From: Bacillus multifaciens
GTDB lineage: Bacteria; Bacillota; Bacilli; Bacillales; Bacillaceae_G
Length of the DNA: 64,000 nucleotides
NCBI RefSeq assembly: GCF_030756675.1
Contig: NZ_JAVBXD010000022.1
Span: forward strand, 16,043 to 80,042
Direction of reading: 5' to 3'
The notes below the pieces were generated by a model. That model saw only the letters and a list, made by a program, of their open reading frames with translations. It did not search any database and had not been told where the DNA came from. Positions 35,573 to 44,913 of this stretch are shown here, one piece after another (position 1 is the stretch's first letter; each line of letters begins with the position of its first letter). Position numbers and translations under genes: made by a program.

Positions 35573-35838
35573 CCCGCTATTCGCGGGCAGTAAGACCCCC
35601 ACCTCAAGGTTGAGAGAAAAGCATTGTCCAGCTCTAGCGGCTAGAATCTCCGGTCGTTTCGCCCCCTCGGACGAGGCAAAAAGCACCTCTCTGTCGGGTG
35701 CTCCAACGTCCTGCGATTCTGAGCGAGCCGCTTCCGCTTTTCTTAAGAAGATAGGTGGGGATAACTGCCCGTAAATGCCCGATTGGTGAGGGCTTTCCAT
35801 CAGTGGGGATAAAGCGCCCTACTGATGGAAGTTTCACT
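35573..35838 (-). repeat. Family B repeat copy 4, enlarged by a nested repeat
   Basis: Read on the minus strand: ATAA|AGTGAAACTTCCATCAGTAG, CCCTCACCAATCGGGCATTT, ACGGGCAGTTATCCCC, the nested element, then CTTGAGGTGGGGGTCTTACTGCCC and GCGAATAGCGGG|ATAA. ATAA flanks lie at 35839-35842 and 35569-35572. The left ATAA contains the stop codon of the last glnP gene. Confidence 0.78.
35622..35753 (-). repeat. Nested GC-richer Bacillaceae repeat inside family B copy 4
   Basis: About 130 bp with much higher GC than its surroundings: TTCTTAAGAAAAGCGGAAGC, TCGCTCAGAATCGCAGGACG, GTTGGAGCACCCGACAGAG, CTTTTTGCCTCGTCCGAGGG and GCTAGAGCTGGACAAT. I recall highly similar sequences scattered in other Bacillaceae genomes. 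It interrupts the family B element between CTTATCTCCCC-type and TTGAGG arms. No coding potential is evident. Confidence 0.6.
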
Positions 35839-36483
35839 TTATCTGCTCTCTAATCGTCTTGAAAAAAGAGACAAACTATAATTTACAATGAAATACATAC
35901 AAGCAACGAGAAGAAAGATTGGAATCATATAGTTTACATTTTGACCATTTATAATTTGAGCATTATGCATTAATTCTGGCAATGAAATGACGACTGCCAA
36001 CGATGTATCTTTTAAAAGAGATATAAACTGACTGACAAGCGGCGGCACCATACGTCGCAGCGCTTGCGGCAGAATAATGTGCTGCAGCGTTTGAACATAC
36101 GATAAGCCTGACGCACGCGCTGCTTCAATTTGCCCTTTCTCAATTGAAGATAAACCGCTGCGAACAATTTCTGATATCATCGCTGCTTCAAATATTGTTA
36201 AAGCCACAATAGCCGCCGTTGTAATTTCTAATTTCAATCCAGCTTCTGGGAGCGCAAAATACGTAAAGAAAATAATTAATAACAACGGTAAATTACGAAT
36301 AATCTCAACAATAAACGCAAGTACCACTGATACAACCGGTATTTTCACATATCGCAGCGTACCGATAATGCTGCCAATGATAAAGCTAAGGAAGATTGCG
36401 ATAAGAGCGATTTCTAACGTAACAAGTAGTCCTTTTAATAAAAAAATAATATGATCTCCTGTATAAGCACCTCGAAAATCCAT
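35839..36483 (-). CDS. Glutamine-type ABC transporter permease (second)
   Basis: A 214-residue polar amino acid permease of the HisM/GlnP family with about five helices. The EAA loop is EAARASGLSYVQTLQHIILPQALRRMVPP near residues 125-153, which contacts the ATPase. It starts immediately after the stop of the other permease (36484), as expected for a heterodimeric pair. Last gene of the operon glnQ-glnH-glnP-glnP; its terminator now lies beyond a mobile repeat. Confidence 0.88.
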   Translation of the reverse strand: MDFRGAYTGDHIIFLLKGLLVTLEIALIAIFLSFIIGSIIGTLRYVKIPVVSVVLAFIVEIIRNLPLLLIIFFTYFALPEAGLKLEITTAAIVALTIFEAAMISEIVRSGLSSIEKGQIEAARASGLSYVQTLQHIILPQALRRMVPPLVSQFISLLKDTSLAVVISLPELMHNAQIINGQNVNYMIPIFLLVACMYFIVNYSLSLFSRRLESR

Positions 36484-37140
36484 TTACACAGCTCCTTTCG
36501 CCAAGTGTTTCTCTAAGTAGCGAACACCTACGCTAAGCGGAACTGTTAAAAGTAAATAAAACATCCCAACAAAAATATATACATCAAATGTGACAAATGT
36601 TCGTGTAGAAATTAAGTCACCTTGATACATTAAATCCGCCCCTGCGATAATACCTAGTATAGAAGAGTTCTTCACTAAATTTAGAAATTGATTACCTAGC
36701 GGCGGAATCACAATTTTTATCGCTTGCGGCAAAATGACATAATACATCGCTTGTACATACGTTAAGCCAGAAGAACGCGCTGCTTCCATCTGCCCTTTCG
36801 GAACTGATAAAATCCCCGCCCGAATCGCCTCTGTAATAAAGGCCGCTGTATATATCGTAAGAGCAGTTGTTCCAGCAACAAAGCCGCTTAATGTAACGCC
36901 AATTACCGGAAAAGCAAAATAAAAAGCAAATGCAATAAGAACTAAAGGAATATTCCGAATAAACTCTACATATGTTGCGCCAATCCAATTTAAAACGCGA
37001 ATTGGCGCAATTCGCATCACTGCGATGATAATGCCAAGAATAAAACTACCAATTAACGCAATCAAACTAGACAGCAGCGTATATTTGAATCCCTCTAAAT
37101 ACAACTCTATATTATTTGAGAGAATCGAAAAATCGGGCAC
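36484..37140 (-). CDS. glnP: Glutamine-type ABC transporter permease (first)
   Basis: A 218-residue inner membrane permease. The EAA loop is MEAARSSGLTYVQAMYYVILPQAIKIVIPP. The frame opens at 37188, but the GTG at 37140 follows GGGGGGAG at the right distance and gives MPDFSILSNNIELYLEGF, a normal GlnP start. It forms the channel with the next gene's product and is powered by GlnQ. Confidence 0.88.
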   Translation of the reverse strand: MPDFSILSNNIELYLEGFKYTLLSSLIALIGSFILGIIIAVMRIAPIRVLNWIGATYVEFIRNIPLVLIAFAFYFAFPVIGVTLSGFVAGTTALTIYTAAFITEAIRAGILSVPKGQMEAARSSGLTYVQAMYYVILPQAIKIVIPPLGNQFLNLVKNSSILGIIAGADLMYQGDLISTRTFVTFDVYIFVGMFYLLLTVPLSVGVRYLEKHLAKGAV

Positions 37141-37202
37141 AAACACTCCCCCCTCTTTCTTCATAAGAGGAGGATGAGAATTTCTCATCCTCTCCTGTAT
37201 TT

Positions 37203-38027
37203 TTACTCAGGCTTTTTCCCAATCCACTTTTCATACAATTTATTGTATTCACCGTTTGTTTGCATCTCTTTTAATAAATCATTAATTACTTTCGTAAGCT
37301 CTGTTTCTCCTTTTCTCACCGCAATGCCATATGGTTCGTCAGTGAATTTTTTTCCAACCACTTCATAGTTTGCGTCTTGCTTTTCCATACCATATAAAAT
37401 GGCATTATCTGTTGTTAAAACATCGCCTTGTCCTGCCTTCAATGCCGTAAACGCTTCGCTATAGTTTTCAAATTCAAGCACAGTCGCTTCTGGCGCTTTG
37501 GCACGAATATTGTTCGTAGAAGTAGAACCTTTTACAGCCAACACTTTTACTCCCTTTTTCACGTCAGCTATATCTTTAATTCCACTTCCTTTTTTTACAA
37601 GTAAAGATTGTCCAGCTTTAAAGTACACATCCGAGAAATCAACTTCTTTTTTGCGTTCCTCAGTAATTGTCATTGTCGCAATAATTGCGTCAATATCGCC
37701 GTTTTTCAGCATCGGGATGCGCGTTTTAGAAGTAACTTCTTTTAATTCTAATTTGTTTTCATCGCCTAATATTTTTTTCGCAAGTGCTTTTGCAACATCG
37801 ATGTCAAATCCTTCTACCTTTCCTGTTGCCGGGTTCTTTAATCCAAATAGATTCGTATCATACTTCACACCGACAACTAATTTTCCGCGTTTCTTAATTT
37901 GATCAATAACAGTTTCTTTCTCATTTTTTACAGCTTCTTTTTCTTTCTTATTTCCACAACCAGTTACAATAAGTACAAATAAACATGCAAAGACGATAAG
38001 CGTAAACCACTTTTTCATGTTAATCAT
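37203..38027 (-). CDS. glnH: Glutamine-type ABC transporter substrate-binding lipoprotein
   Basis: A 274-residue solute-binding protein of the SBP_bac_3 family. It has a lipoprotein signal with lipobox VTGC (Cys about residue 24), so it is anchored outside the membrane. GKLVVGVKYDTNLFG, GFDIDVAKALAKKI and TMTITEERKKEVDFSDVYF are hallmark segments of glutamine/glutamate binders. The ATG at 38027 is preferred for spacing from AAGGAGG. It lies 10 bases after glnQ. Confidence 0.88.
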   Translation of the reverse strand: MINMKKWFTLIVFACLFVLIVTGCGNKKEKEAVKNEKETVIDQIKKRGKLVVGVKYDTNLFGLKNPATGKVEGFDIDVAKALAKKILGDENKLELKEVTSKTRIPMLKNGDIDAIIATMTITEERKKEVDFSDVYFKAGQSLLVKKGSGIKDIADVKKGVKVLAVKGSTSTNNIRAKAPEATVLEFENYSEAFTALKAGQGDVLTTDNAILYGMEKQDANYEVVGKKFTDEPYGIAVRKGETELTKVINDLLKEMQTNGEYNKLYEKWIGKKPE

Positions 38028-38039
38028 CAAATTCCTCCT

Positions 38040-38768
38040 TTAACGATTCAGCACACGACTTAAAAATAGCCTTGCCCGTTCTTGCTTTGGGTTTACAAAA
38101 AAATCAGCGGGAGATGCCTCTTCCACAATTTCACCCTTGTCCATAAATAAAATGCGATCCGCTACCTCGCGGGCAAATCCCATTTCATGTGTAACAACAA
38201 CCATCGTCATGCCTTCTTTTGCTAATGTTTTCATCACGTCAAGTACCTCACCAATCATTTCAGGGTCAAGCGCTGAAGTCGGTTCATCAAACAGCATAAT
38301 CTCCGGCTTCATTGCTAGCCCCCTTGCAATCGCAACGCGCTGTTGCTGTCCGCCTGATAGTTGATGTGGATAGGCATTTGCTTTTTCCGTAATCCCTACT
38401 TTCTCCAAATAAAACATGGCAATTTTTTCTGCTTCTTCTTTTGGCTTTTTGAGTACTTTTATCGGAGCAAATGTAATATTTTGAAGCACCGTTTTATGAG
38501 GATATAAATAGAAATGTTGAAATACCATGCCGATGCTTCGTCTTAATTGATTTATATCTTTCTTCCCCTCATGTATGTTTACACCATTTACAACCAATTC
38601 ACCATTCGTGATCATCTCTAATTGATTCATGCAGCGCAGCAACGTGCTTTTCCCTGACCCCGATGGCCCAACGACTACAACGACTTCTCCTTTTTCAATT
38701 TGTAAATTAATATTTTTTAAAACTTGAAAGCTACCGTAATATTTGTTGACATCGCGAAAGACAATCAA
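38040..38768 (-). CDS. glnQ: Glutamine-type ABC transporter ATP-binding protein
   Basis: A 242-residue ABC ATPase. Walker [10 protein letters not shown] (about residues 35-43), signature LSGGQQQR (135-142), Walker [13 protein letters not shown] and the switch His in VVTHEMGFA are all intact. The frame opens at 38870, but AAGGAGGGG before the TTG at 38768 gives [19 protein letters not shown], matching GlnQ. It is the first gene of the importer operon and lies downstream of an AgcS symporter with a terminator between them. Confidence 0.92.
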   Translation of the reverse strand: MIVFRDVNKYYGSFQVLKNINLQIEKGEVVVVVGPSGSGKSTLLRCMNQLEMITNGELVVNGVNIHEGKKDINQLRRSIGMVFQHFYLYPHKTVLQNITFAPIKVLKKPKEEAEKIAMFYLEKVGITEKANAYPHQLSGGQQQRVAIARGLAMKPEIMLFDEPTSALDPEMIGEVLDVMKTLAKEGMTMVVVTHEMGFAREVADRILFMDKGEIVEEASPADFFVNPKQERARLFLSRVLNR

Positions 38769-38854
38769 TTTACTCCCCTCCTTTACAACTTGAAAAAGCC
38801 TATACAGTTTTTTATATTCGAAAGTATCTAAAAAAATAACTAGTAATCTTTTAG

Positions 38855-38893
38855 ACAAAAAAAGAAGCAAAGAAATTGCTTTCTTTGCTTCTT
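38855..38893 (-). terminator. Terminator between agcS and glnQ
   Basis: GAAGCAAAGA / TCTTTGCTTC stem with TTTTTTT on the minus strand, 10 bases after the AgcS stop. The glnQ operon therefore needs its own promoter in the remaining 87 bases. Confidence 0.85.
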
Positions 38894-38902
38894 TCCCCTC
38901 TT

Positions 38903-40363
38903 TTAGGAAACCTCTTCTTGTTTATCTTTTTTATATTCATGCTCCCAAAAATCAGCATTTTTAATCCCGAGTTCTTGAGGATCAAATACAGGATCTTTTC
39001 CTTCTTTCTTCTGCTTCTCATAGTCTTTTAGTGCTAACAGTGCTGGTTTTTGTAAGAATAGAATCGCAATAATATTTACCCATGCCATAATACCAACACC
39101 AATATCTCCAAGGGCCCATGCTGTCGCTGCCGTTTTCACACATCCATAAAATACGACTGCTAAGAAGATAAACTTCAATATTAATATCATCCAAGGGCGG
39201 TCTTTATCACGATTTAAATAGGCAATATTTGTTTCTGCAATGTAGTAGTATGCCATAATCGTTGTAAATGCGAAGAAGAAGAGAGAAATGGCAACGAAAC
39301 CGCTTCCAAATCCAGGGAACACAGATTCAACAGCAGCTTGTGTATACCCAGGGCCTGGTTCTGCACCATTCAAGTTATTCACAAGAAACCCTTTTCCGCT
39401 TACATCAAATACGTTATACATCCCCGTAATAATCATCATAAACGCCGTTGCAGAACATACGAATAATGTATCAATGTAAACAGAAAATGCTTGTACAAGT
39501 CCTTGTTTGACCGGGTGAGATACTTCCGCGGCAGCTGCTGCATGAGGTCCTGTTCCTTGACCGGCTTCATTTGAATAAATACCGCGTTTTACACCCCAAG
39601 AGATTGCTAAACCAATAATTCCTCCAAATGCAGCATCTAACGCAAATGCACTTTTTATAATAAGCATAAAAGCATCTGGCAATTTATCAATGTTCATCCC
39701 AACAATTAAACAAGCTACAAGAATATACCCAATTGCCATAAACGGTACAACAACTTGTGCTACATTTACAATACGCTTTACACCACCAAAAATAATAAGA
39801 CCTAATACAACAACTAATATCGCTCCCGATACAGACGTATTAATGCCAAAAGCTGTTTCCAAGCTCACTGCAATACTGTTTGCCTGTACACCAGGAAGCA
39901 ACATTCCCGTCGCAAGAATTGTCGCCATCACGAAAATAATCGCATACCATTTAATCCCTAGTCCCTTTTCAATATAATACGCCGGACCACCACGAAATTG
40001 TCCTTTATACTTAGTCTTATAAATTTGTGCAAGTGTTGATTCGACATAAGCAGAACCAGCTCCTAAAAAGGCTACAAGCCACATCCAAAAGACCGCTCCT
40101 GGCCCCCCGAAGGCAATTGCTGTCGCCACTCCAGCAATATTTCCTGTTCCAACTCGCCCTGATAAAGAAAGTGCTAACGCTTGGAACGAAGAAACACCAG
40201 CTTCTGACTTTTCCCCTTGAAATGTAAGCTTTACCATTTCACCTACATATCGAACTTGCAAAAATTTCGTTCGAACTGAAAAATATAAACCTACTCCTAA
40301 ACATAAGTAAACAAGTGCAGGACTCCATACAATCCCATTTAACCAATTAACGAAAGTTTCCAC
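38903..40363 (-). CDS. Sodium:alanine/glycine/glutamine symporter, AGCS family (AlsT-like)
   Basis: A 486-residue symporter with about 11 helices. The AGCS signature blocks are present: [30 protein letters not shown] (residues about 67-96; split motif [11 protein letters not shown]) and [25 protein letters not shown] (259-283). Sodium drives uptake of small neutral amino acids. Its location next to a glutamine ABC importer suggests glutamine or alanine as substrate. Ribosome site AGGAGGAG. Confidence 0.9.
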   Translation of the reverse strand: METFVNWLNGIVWSPALVYLCLGVGLYFSVRTKFLQVRYVGEMVKLTFQGEKSEAGVSSFQALALSLSGRVGTGNIAGVATAIAFGGPGAVFWMWLVAFLGAGSAYVESTLAQIYKTKYKGQFRGGPAYYIEKGLGIKWYAIIFVMATILATGMLLPGVQANSIAVSLETAFGINTSVSGAILVVVLGLIIFGGVKRIVNVAQVVVPFMAIGYILVACLIVGMNIDKLPDAFMLIIKSAFALDAAFGGIIGLAISWGVKRGIYSNEAGQGTGPHAAAAAEVSHPVKQGLVQAFSVYIDTLFVCSATAFMMIITGMYNVFDVSGKGFLVNNLNGAEPGPGYTQAAVESVFPGFGSGFVAISLFFFAFTTIMAYYYIAETNIAYLNRDKDRPWMILILKFIFLAVVFYGCVKTAATAWALGDIGVGIMAWVNIIAILFLQKPALLALKDYEKQKKEGKDPVFDPQELGIKNADFWEHEYKKDKQEEVS

Positions 40364-40507
40364 GGATCCTCCTCCTTTTTATTAAGAATTTTCAGAATAT
40401 ATAAAAATTATAAGATATACACCTTGTGAAATACAATATTATTTTGAGAAAATAAACATGTTTTTGTATAAAAACACAGAGGTGATTTTGGATTAAAAAA
40501 GAGTACT

Positions 40508-40667
40508 ATTATATGTACTCAAATTCGTTTCGTTTTTCGTCATATAAGCGGCTGTAAATGCTCTCTCCTTTTGTAAACCTTGCATGTGGCCCTGACCGCT
40601 TCTATGCATGGCCAGATGCTCTCGTTCACCTAAAAGGAAAGGGGTTTTTCGGCTTTGTGTTTATATA
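40508..40667 (-). repeat. Family A repeat copy 8 (bcr1-like, inverted)
   Basis: On the minus strand: CTATATAAACACAAAG, TTTTAGGTGAACGAGAG, CATCTGGCCATGCATAGAAG, CGGTCAGGGCCACATGCAAG and GAGAGCATTTACAG. The segment CTTTTTCTG after GGGCC is deleted here. It fills the 40364-40675 gap. Confidence 0.75.
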
Positions 40668-40675
40668 GTAAAAAA

Positions 40676-40716
40676 ACTGACCTAAACCACCATAACAGTG
40701 TTTTAGGTCAGTTCTC
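40676..40716 (-). terminator. Terminator after APH-family gene
   Basis: ACTGACCTAAA / TTTTAGGTCAGT stem with a loop of about 14 bases; TTTTTT on the minus strand beyond the stem. Confidence 0.8.
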
Positions 40717-40723
40717 ACTTTCC

Positions 40724-41698
40724 TTACCATTCAACAATCGCTTTTCTCGCAACAATTCTCTTATAAATAGCATCTGCTAATGTTTGAAAATACGCCGGCA
40801 TTTCTTTACCGTTAAACTTCTTCATAATCGTTCCATATAAAGCAACATCTCGAAGGCGCATGAAAAGTGGTATCGTATCATACGCGGAATCATCGAGGAT
40901 ATGTTCTGACTCATATCCTTTTCTCAATACTTGCAGCTGGTGGCGTGCAAAAATCGCCTTTTCTTCTTCTGACCCCTCTTTTCGTAAAACAGAATAATAT
41001 AAAATCATCGCAAGATCATGCGCAAAATAATTGTACGTGGCATCATCAAAATCAAAAATGGTTAACTCTCCATTTTCATAGTGAAAATTCCCATGATGAA
41101 TATCTCCGTGAATCAATCCAAATGTTCGATTTGTCACAGGTATTTTTTTTATTTCAGCTACAACTTCATACCCAATTTCCTGCAATTCCTTATCTTCCTG
41201 TAACATATCAATAACAGTAATTTCATCGTCCATCCACGTAACGCGATTGTCCGTCTTTGGATAATTCATCGTAAGTCGATGTAACTGGCCAATTGCTTTC
41301 CCCCACGCGTAAAAAAGCGTATCATTCCAAACATCAGAATCTTCATCTTTCACACTCTCTCCGTTTGCATAATCAAAAAGTGAAATGTAAAAAGATGTTC
41401 CATCAGTTGCCTGTAAACTTTCTACAAATAGAGCGTTTTTGGAGCGATGCGGCGCCGCTACCTTTGCACCGTGTTTCCCAAGATATGCTAGAAAATCTAA
41501 TTCGGCCTCAATTTGCTTATATGTACGGTGAGATGAATGTGTCAAACGTAAAACATATGGTGTACAATCTTCTCCCTCGGCACGAAAAATATAATTTTCA
41601 AAGTCTCCTAATGGTTCTTCCTTAACTGTTACCCCGAAGCATTTTGCTGCTTCTTGTAACAGTTCTTTTGTAAACACTTTTTCAACTGCTAATTCCAT
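40724..41698 (-). CDS. APH/choline kinase-family phosphotransferase
   Basis: A 324-residue kinase of the aminoglycoside phosphotransferase/homoserine kinase type II superfamily. The catalytic loop is GLIHGDIHHGNF (Asp about residue 199) and the metal-binding motif is LTIFDFDDATY (about 215-225). N-lobe VLRLTHSSHRTYKQIEAELDFL carries the ATP-binding Lys/Arg-Glu pair. Resistance is not implied, since many such proteins act on metabolites such as choline or methylthioribose. It stands alone between repeats. The substrate is unknown. Confidence 0.82.
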   Translation of the reverse strand: MELAVEKVFTKELLQEAAKCFGVTVKEEPLGDFENYIFRAEGEDCTPYVLRLTHSSHRTYKQIEAELDFLAYLGKHGAKVAAPHRSKNALFVESLQATDGTSFYISLFDYANGESVKDEDSDVWNDTLFYAWGKAIGQLHRLTMNYPKTDNRVTWMDDEITVIDMLQEDKELQEIGYEVVAEIKKIPVTNRTFGLIHGDIHHGNFHYENGELTIFDFDDATYNYFAHDLAMILYYSVLRKEGSEEEKAIFARHQLQVLRKGYESEHILDDSAYDTIPLFMRLRDVALYGTIMKKFNGKEMPAYFQTLADAIYKRIVARKAIVEW

Positions 41699-41827
41699 AT
41701 GACCACTCCTCTCTTCTCTACATAATTCGTCATAAACTTTAAAATCACTGCTGAGAATTGAAAAAAGGAGTAGAACATTCTACGCCTTTTCCATTCCAAT
41801 AATAAGGAATTTATATCGATAACAGCA

Positions 41828-42031
41828 TTACCATCTCTCTTCCAACATGAGCGTATAAATACCCATGCTCATAACAAACAGTGCAACCCCTAACGTAATA
41901 ATCCATAACGGAATTTTCAGTTTTTTCACTTTAAAATAAGCTCCGTACCCTTTATATTTAACAGAGCGATATACACTAATTCCCCCTACGCAAATCATGA
42001 AAATGCTTAAAATATGTACGACATATGGCAA
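41828..42031 (-). CDS. Small two-helix membrane protein
   Basis: A 67-residue protein with helices at about residues 5-20 and 41-60 joined by a basic loop (VKYKGYGAYFKVKKLK). TTG start preceded by AGGGGTGGGA at the right spacing, which argues that it is translated. No family recognised. Confidence 0.55.
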   Translation of the reverse strand: MPYVVHILSIFMICVGGISVYRSVKYKGYGAYFKVKKLKIPLWIITLGVALFVMSMGIYTLMLEERW

Positions 42032-42132
42032 GCTCCCACCCCTAAAAAAAACCTCACTATAAGATTATCACATCTCTCTTCTATTTACAGTAATTTCTAA
42101 ATAAGATTTATCATGAAAATAGCAAATGAACT

Positions 42133-42219
42133 AACCCCCACTTAAATTCTAACGAATTTTGAAGTGAGGGCTAATAATTAGTGGGGATGAAGCTCCCCTC
42201 CACTGATTAAAATTTCGCT
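42133..42219 (-). repeat. Family B repeat copy 5 fused to IS605-like end
   Basis: On the minus strand it begins ATAA|AGCGAAATTTTAATCAGTGG and has CATCCCCACTAATTATTAG, like family B. It then switches to CCCTCACTTCAA...CGTTAG...AAGTGGGGGTTAGTTC, the stem-loop that also borders the inhA relic at 28244-28292. So the right half of family B has been replaced by an IS200/IS605-like right end, or both derive from one parent element. Confidence 0.6.
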
Positions 42220-43412
42220 TTATGATGTTCCATCTGATACTCTTTTCGGGTTAATAAAACGAGAGAAAGTCCTCCCATTAACAACATCACAATTAATGAA
42301 ATGACCCCAATCCAATGGAAATGCTCCCAAAAGTAACCACTAAATGAACCAACAAAGCTTGAACCTAGATAATAGAATAATAAATACAATGCAGCAGCCT
42401 GTGCTTTATTTACGTCTGCATATTTTTCAATCGATGCACTAGCAATAGAATGACTTCCAAAGAAACCAAATGTAAAAATGGATAAACCAACAATTTTTAC
42501 AACAAGGTTTGGAATGAGTGTCACTAATGCTCCTATCATCATAATCGTAATCGAAACCATAAGTGTAAATGTTCTACCATGTTGATCTGCTTGTTTCCCC
42601 ATAAATACAGAGCTAAACGTTCCTATCACATATACAATAAATAAAAATCCAATGAGCGTTTGACTTAATGAATATGGCGGTTCCTGTAATAGAAATCCAA
42701 TATAATTGTACAGTGTGACAAAGCTACCCATAAGTGTAAACCCAAGTAATATGGTTGCCACTAATTGTTTGTTTTTAAAATGTATTGTATACGCATTCCA
42801 CATGGAGCGGACATGAACTGCTTTTTTCTTAGAGTTCATTGGAGTAGGTAATGTACGCCAAAATAGAATACTACAGATGACCGTAAGAATCCCAAGTAAC
42901 CCTAATGCAACTCTCCATGACGAAAGATCCGTTGCAATGCCAATAAAAATACGCCCAGTCATCCCTCCTATCCCATTACCACAAATATAGAGCCCCATAA
43001 CCTTTCCTAATCCACTTGGCTCAAATTCTTCTCCAATATAAGTCATTGCAATAGAAGGTAAGCCTGCTATACATATCCCAAGTAATCCTCTTAACAAAAC
43101 AAGCGTGATAAAATTAGGACTAAATGCTGTCAGCATCCCAATCATAGAGGTAAGAAACATGGATAATATCATAATACGTTTTCGACCAATTACGTCTGAA
43201 ATTGATGCTGCAATCAGCATCATAATTGCCATTATACCTGTTGTAATAGATAATGTTATACTTGCTGCTGCTGCGGAAACATGAAACTCTTTTGCTAATA
43301 TAGGCAATAATGGCTGCGTTGCATACAGCGTAGCAAATGTAACAAATCCGCCAAGAAACAATGCTATGCTAGCATTTGTATATGTCTTTGTTCCTTTTTG
43401 GATATAAGTCAT
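42207..43412 (-). CDS. MFS transporter (YnfM/arabinose-efflux-like)
   Basis: A 401-residue, 12-helix transporter. Motif A is AASISDVIGRKRIMIL near residues 57-72, and RGLLGICIAGLPSIAMTYIGEEFEP is typical of the YnfM group. The start at 43412 is preferred because AAAGAGGAG precedes it. It diverges from a LysR regulator gene, so it is probably activated by it. The last codons (…KAKF) and stop are encoded by the family B repeat end that has inserted there, so the natural C-terminus has been changed slightly. Confidence 0.85.
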   Translation of the reverse strand: MTYIQKGTKTYTNASIALFLGGFVTFATLYATQPLLPILAKEFHVSAAAASITLSITTGIMAIMMLIAASISDVIGRKRIMILSMFLTSMIGMLTAFSPNFITLVLLRGLLGICIAGLPSIAMTYIGEEFEPSGLGKVMGLYICGNGIGGMTGRIFIGIATDLSSWRVALGLLGILTVICSILFWRTLPTPMNSKKKAVHVRSMWNAYTIHFKNKQLVATILLGFTLMGSFVTLYNYIGFLLQEPPYSLSQTLIGFLFIVYVIGTFSSVFMGKQADQHGRTFTLMVSITIMMIGALVTLIPNLVVKIVGLSIFTFGFFGSHSIASASIEKYADVNKAQAAALYLLFYYLGSSFVGSFSGYFWEHFHWIGVISLIVMLLMGGLSLVLLTRKEYQMEHHKAKF

Positions 43413-43532
43413 TGCAATCTCCTCTTTTCCTATCAAAACTACACTCTTTATGCTACGCTTCCTTTATCTATGTGTCTAATTTATAATTTGCATCATATCG
43501 ATAACAAAAACGTATAACAAGGAGAAGACGAT

Positions 43533-44420
43533 ATGGAATGGCATCAAATTGAGAATTTTATTGCCGTCGCGAAATATAACCATTTTACAAAAGCAGCGAA
43601 AGAACAATTAGTGTCTCAGCCTGCTCTTAGCCGTTCGATCTTAAAATTAGAAGAAGAGCTTGGTGTACCATTATTTATACGAGAAGGAAAAACAATCTCC
43701 TTAACTAAGTATGGAGAAATGTTTTTAAGAAGAGCGAAACAAGCACAAAGTGCATTACATACTGGTATCGCGGAAATACAGGAAAAAGTTTCTCCTGATA
43801 GAGGAGAAATTTCAATTGCGTTTTTGCACACTTTAGGCACTCGTCCAATTCCAGAGATTGTTGCTAATTACAAAAAGATTTATCCAAAAGTGACATTTCA
43901 AATGTATCAGGGAGCTAATATTAACCTTTTACAAAAAGTAAAAGATGGAGTAGCAGACATATGCTTGTCTTCTCCACCAATTCCACATGAACAAATTGAA
44001 TGGGAAACATTAAGAATAGAACCTTTATATTTGACAGTTTCAAAAGCACATCCACTTGCAAAGCAAAGTAGTGTGTCATTTCAAGAACTAGGAAATGAAG
44101 AATTTATCTGTTTTAAAGATGGTTATGGCCTTCGTTATATATTTGATCAAATGTGTGAATCTCTTCAAGTTCACCCTAAAATTACATTTACGGGAGAAGA
44201 AATTACAACAATCTCTGGATTAGTATCCGCTGGACTTGGTATAGCCATCTTACCGAAAGTCAAGGAGTTTAACCAATCTCAACTACATTTTCTAGAAATT
44301 ACTGACTATCCTTGTGAACGAACCATTGCCTTAGCTACAGCGCATAATCATTATTTATCTCCTGCCGCAAAAACGTTTAAGGAATTTATTATAAGACATT
44401 TCCAAGAATACACTCCTTAA
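43533..44420 (+). CDS. LysR-family transcriptional regulator
   Basis: A 295-residue regulator. The helix-turn-helix is FIAVAKYNHFTKAAKEQL and SQPALSRSILKLEEELGVPLF (residues about 8-53); the effector-binding domain follows (SIAFLHTLGTRPIPEIV). Divergent from the MFS gene with 120 bases between the starts, the classic LysR arrangement. An ATATCGATAAC stretch in the gap could be part of its site. The inducer is unknown. Confidence 0.9.
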   Translation: MEWHQIENFIAVAKYNHFTKAAKEQLVSQPALSRSILKLEEELGVPLFIREGKTISLTKYGEMFLRRAKQAQSALHTGIAEIQEKVSPDRGEISIAFLHTLGTRPIPEIVANYKKIYPKVTFQMYQGANINLLQKVKDGVADICLSSPPIPHEQIEWETLRIEPLYLTVSKAHPLAKQSSVSFQELGNEEFICFKDGYGLRYIFDQMCESLQVHPKITFTGEEITTISGLVSAGLGIAILPKVKEFNQSQLHFLEITDYPCERTIALATAHNHYLSPAAKTFKEFIIRHFQEYTP

Positions 44421-44469
44421 AAGTTTATGATTTTAAAGTGCGCTTTTTAAGACAGGTTTCGTAAACGTA

Positions 44470-44512
44470 AAGTAACTCCAAAATATACAATAAAAGTTGA
44501 TTTTGGAGTTAT
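44470..44512 (+). terminator. Terminator after lysR
   Basis: TAACTCCAAAAT / ATTTTGGAGTTA stem followed by TTTTTTG, 50 bases after the stop. Confidence 0.8.
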
Positions 44513-44696
44513 TTTTTGTTTACTTCTCTCCATGTTCATCAAGAAATATTACAAACGCTCAGTAACAACCTTAATATTCCTTGTCAAAAAAGAAAGAAAT
44601 ACAAAAACATACTTTCATCAATATGAATATTTAATTACCAAAATGAATTTTTATAAAAAATATCTTTTTTCTCTTTCCTTTCTAAAAGACATGTAG

Positions 44697-44702
44697 TATA
44701 CT
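44697..44702 (+). promoter_or_regulatory. Possible -10 box of attenuated APC transporter gene
   Basis: TATACT, 37 bases before the leader peptide ATG, in a stretch of AT-rich DNA. The -35 element is not clear (TTTCC/TTTCT). Low confidence. Confidence 0.35.
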
Positions 44703-44738
44703 TACTTCAAAATCAGAGGAGAAAGGGAGCAAAGAACT

Positions 44739-44795
44739 ATGCTTACTAATACAACTGTAGTTACATTTGCACAAAAACATCATCATCATACGTAA
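44739..44795 (+). CDS. Leader peptide with four consecutive His codons
   Basis: An 18-codon ORF, MLTNTTVVTFAQKHHHHT, starting at ATG after AAAGGGAG. Four CAT codons lie at 44778-44789, two codons before the TAA stop. It is followed within a few bases by mutually exclusive RNA hairpins and an intrinsic terminator, then by an amino acid transporter gene. This is the architecture of a his-type attenuator leader, comparable in principle to the enterobacterial hisL. It is too short for ORF callers. Confidence 0.8.
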   Translation: MLTNTTVVTFAQKHHHHT

Positions 44796-44913
44796 ACCCT
44801 TGAAACCTAGCGGAAAAATTTACGCGTAGGTACAAGGGTTATTCCCGTTGTACCTACGTTAGGCAAAGAGCCATGTAGGTATTTTTTATCTACATGGCTC
44901 TTTTTTATTTCCA
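44796..44913 (+). promoter_or_regulatory. Transcription attenuator (histidine-sensing leader RNA)
   Basis: Segments that can pair in exclusive ways: (1) AACCCTTG + ACCTAGCG with CGCGTAGGT + CAAGGGTT; (2) CGTAGGTACA with TGTACCTACG (10 bp perfect); (3) TACCTAC with GTAGGTA, plus inner GGC/GCC; (4) the terminator GAGCCATGTAG / CTACATGGCTC followed by TTTTTT. Segment 3 consumes the left arm of the terminator. Which structure forms should depend on ribosome position at the His codons. The polarity cannot be settled by eye. Confidence 0.75.

Noticed and set aside
44778-44789. CAT repeat as a chance microsatellite
   Set aside because: It lies in frame in a short ORF with a ribosome site and stop, followed by antitermination-like stems and a terminator, which makes chance unlikely.
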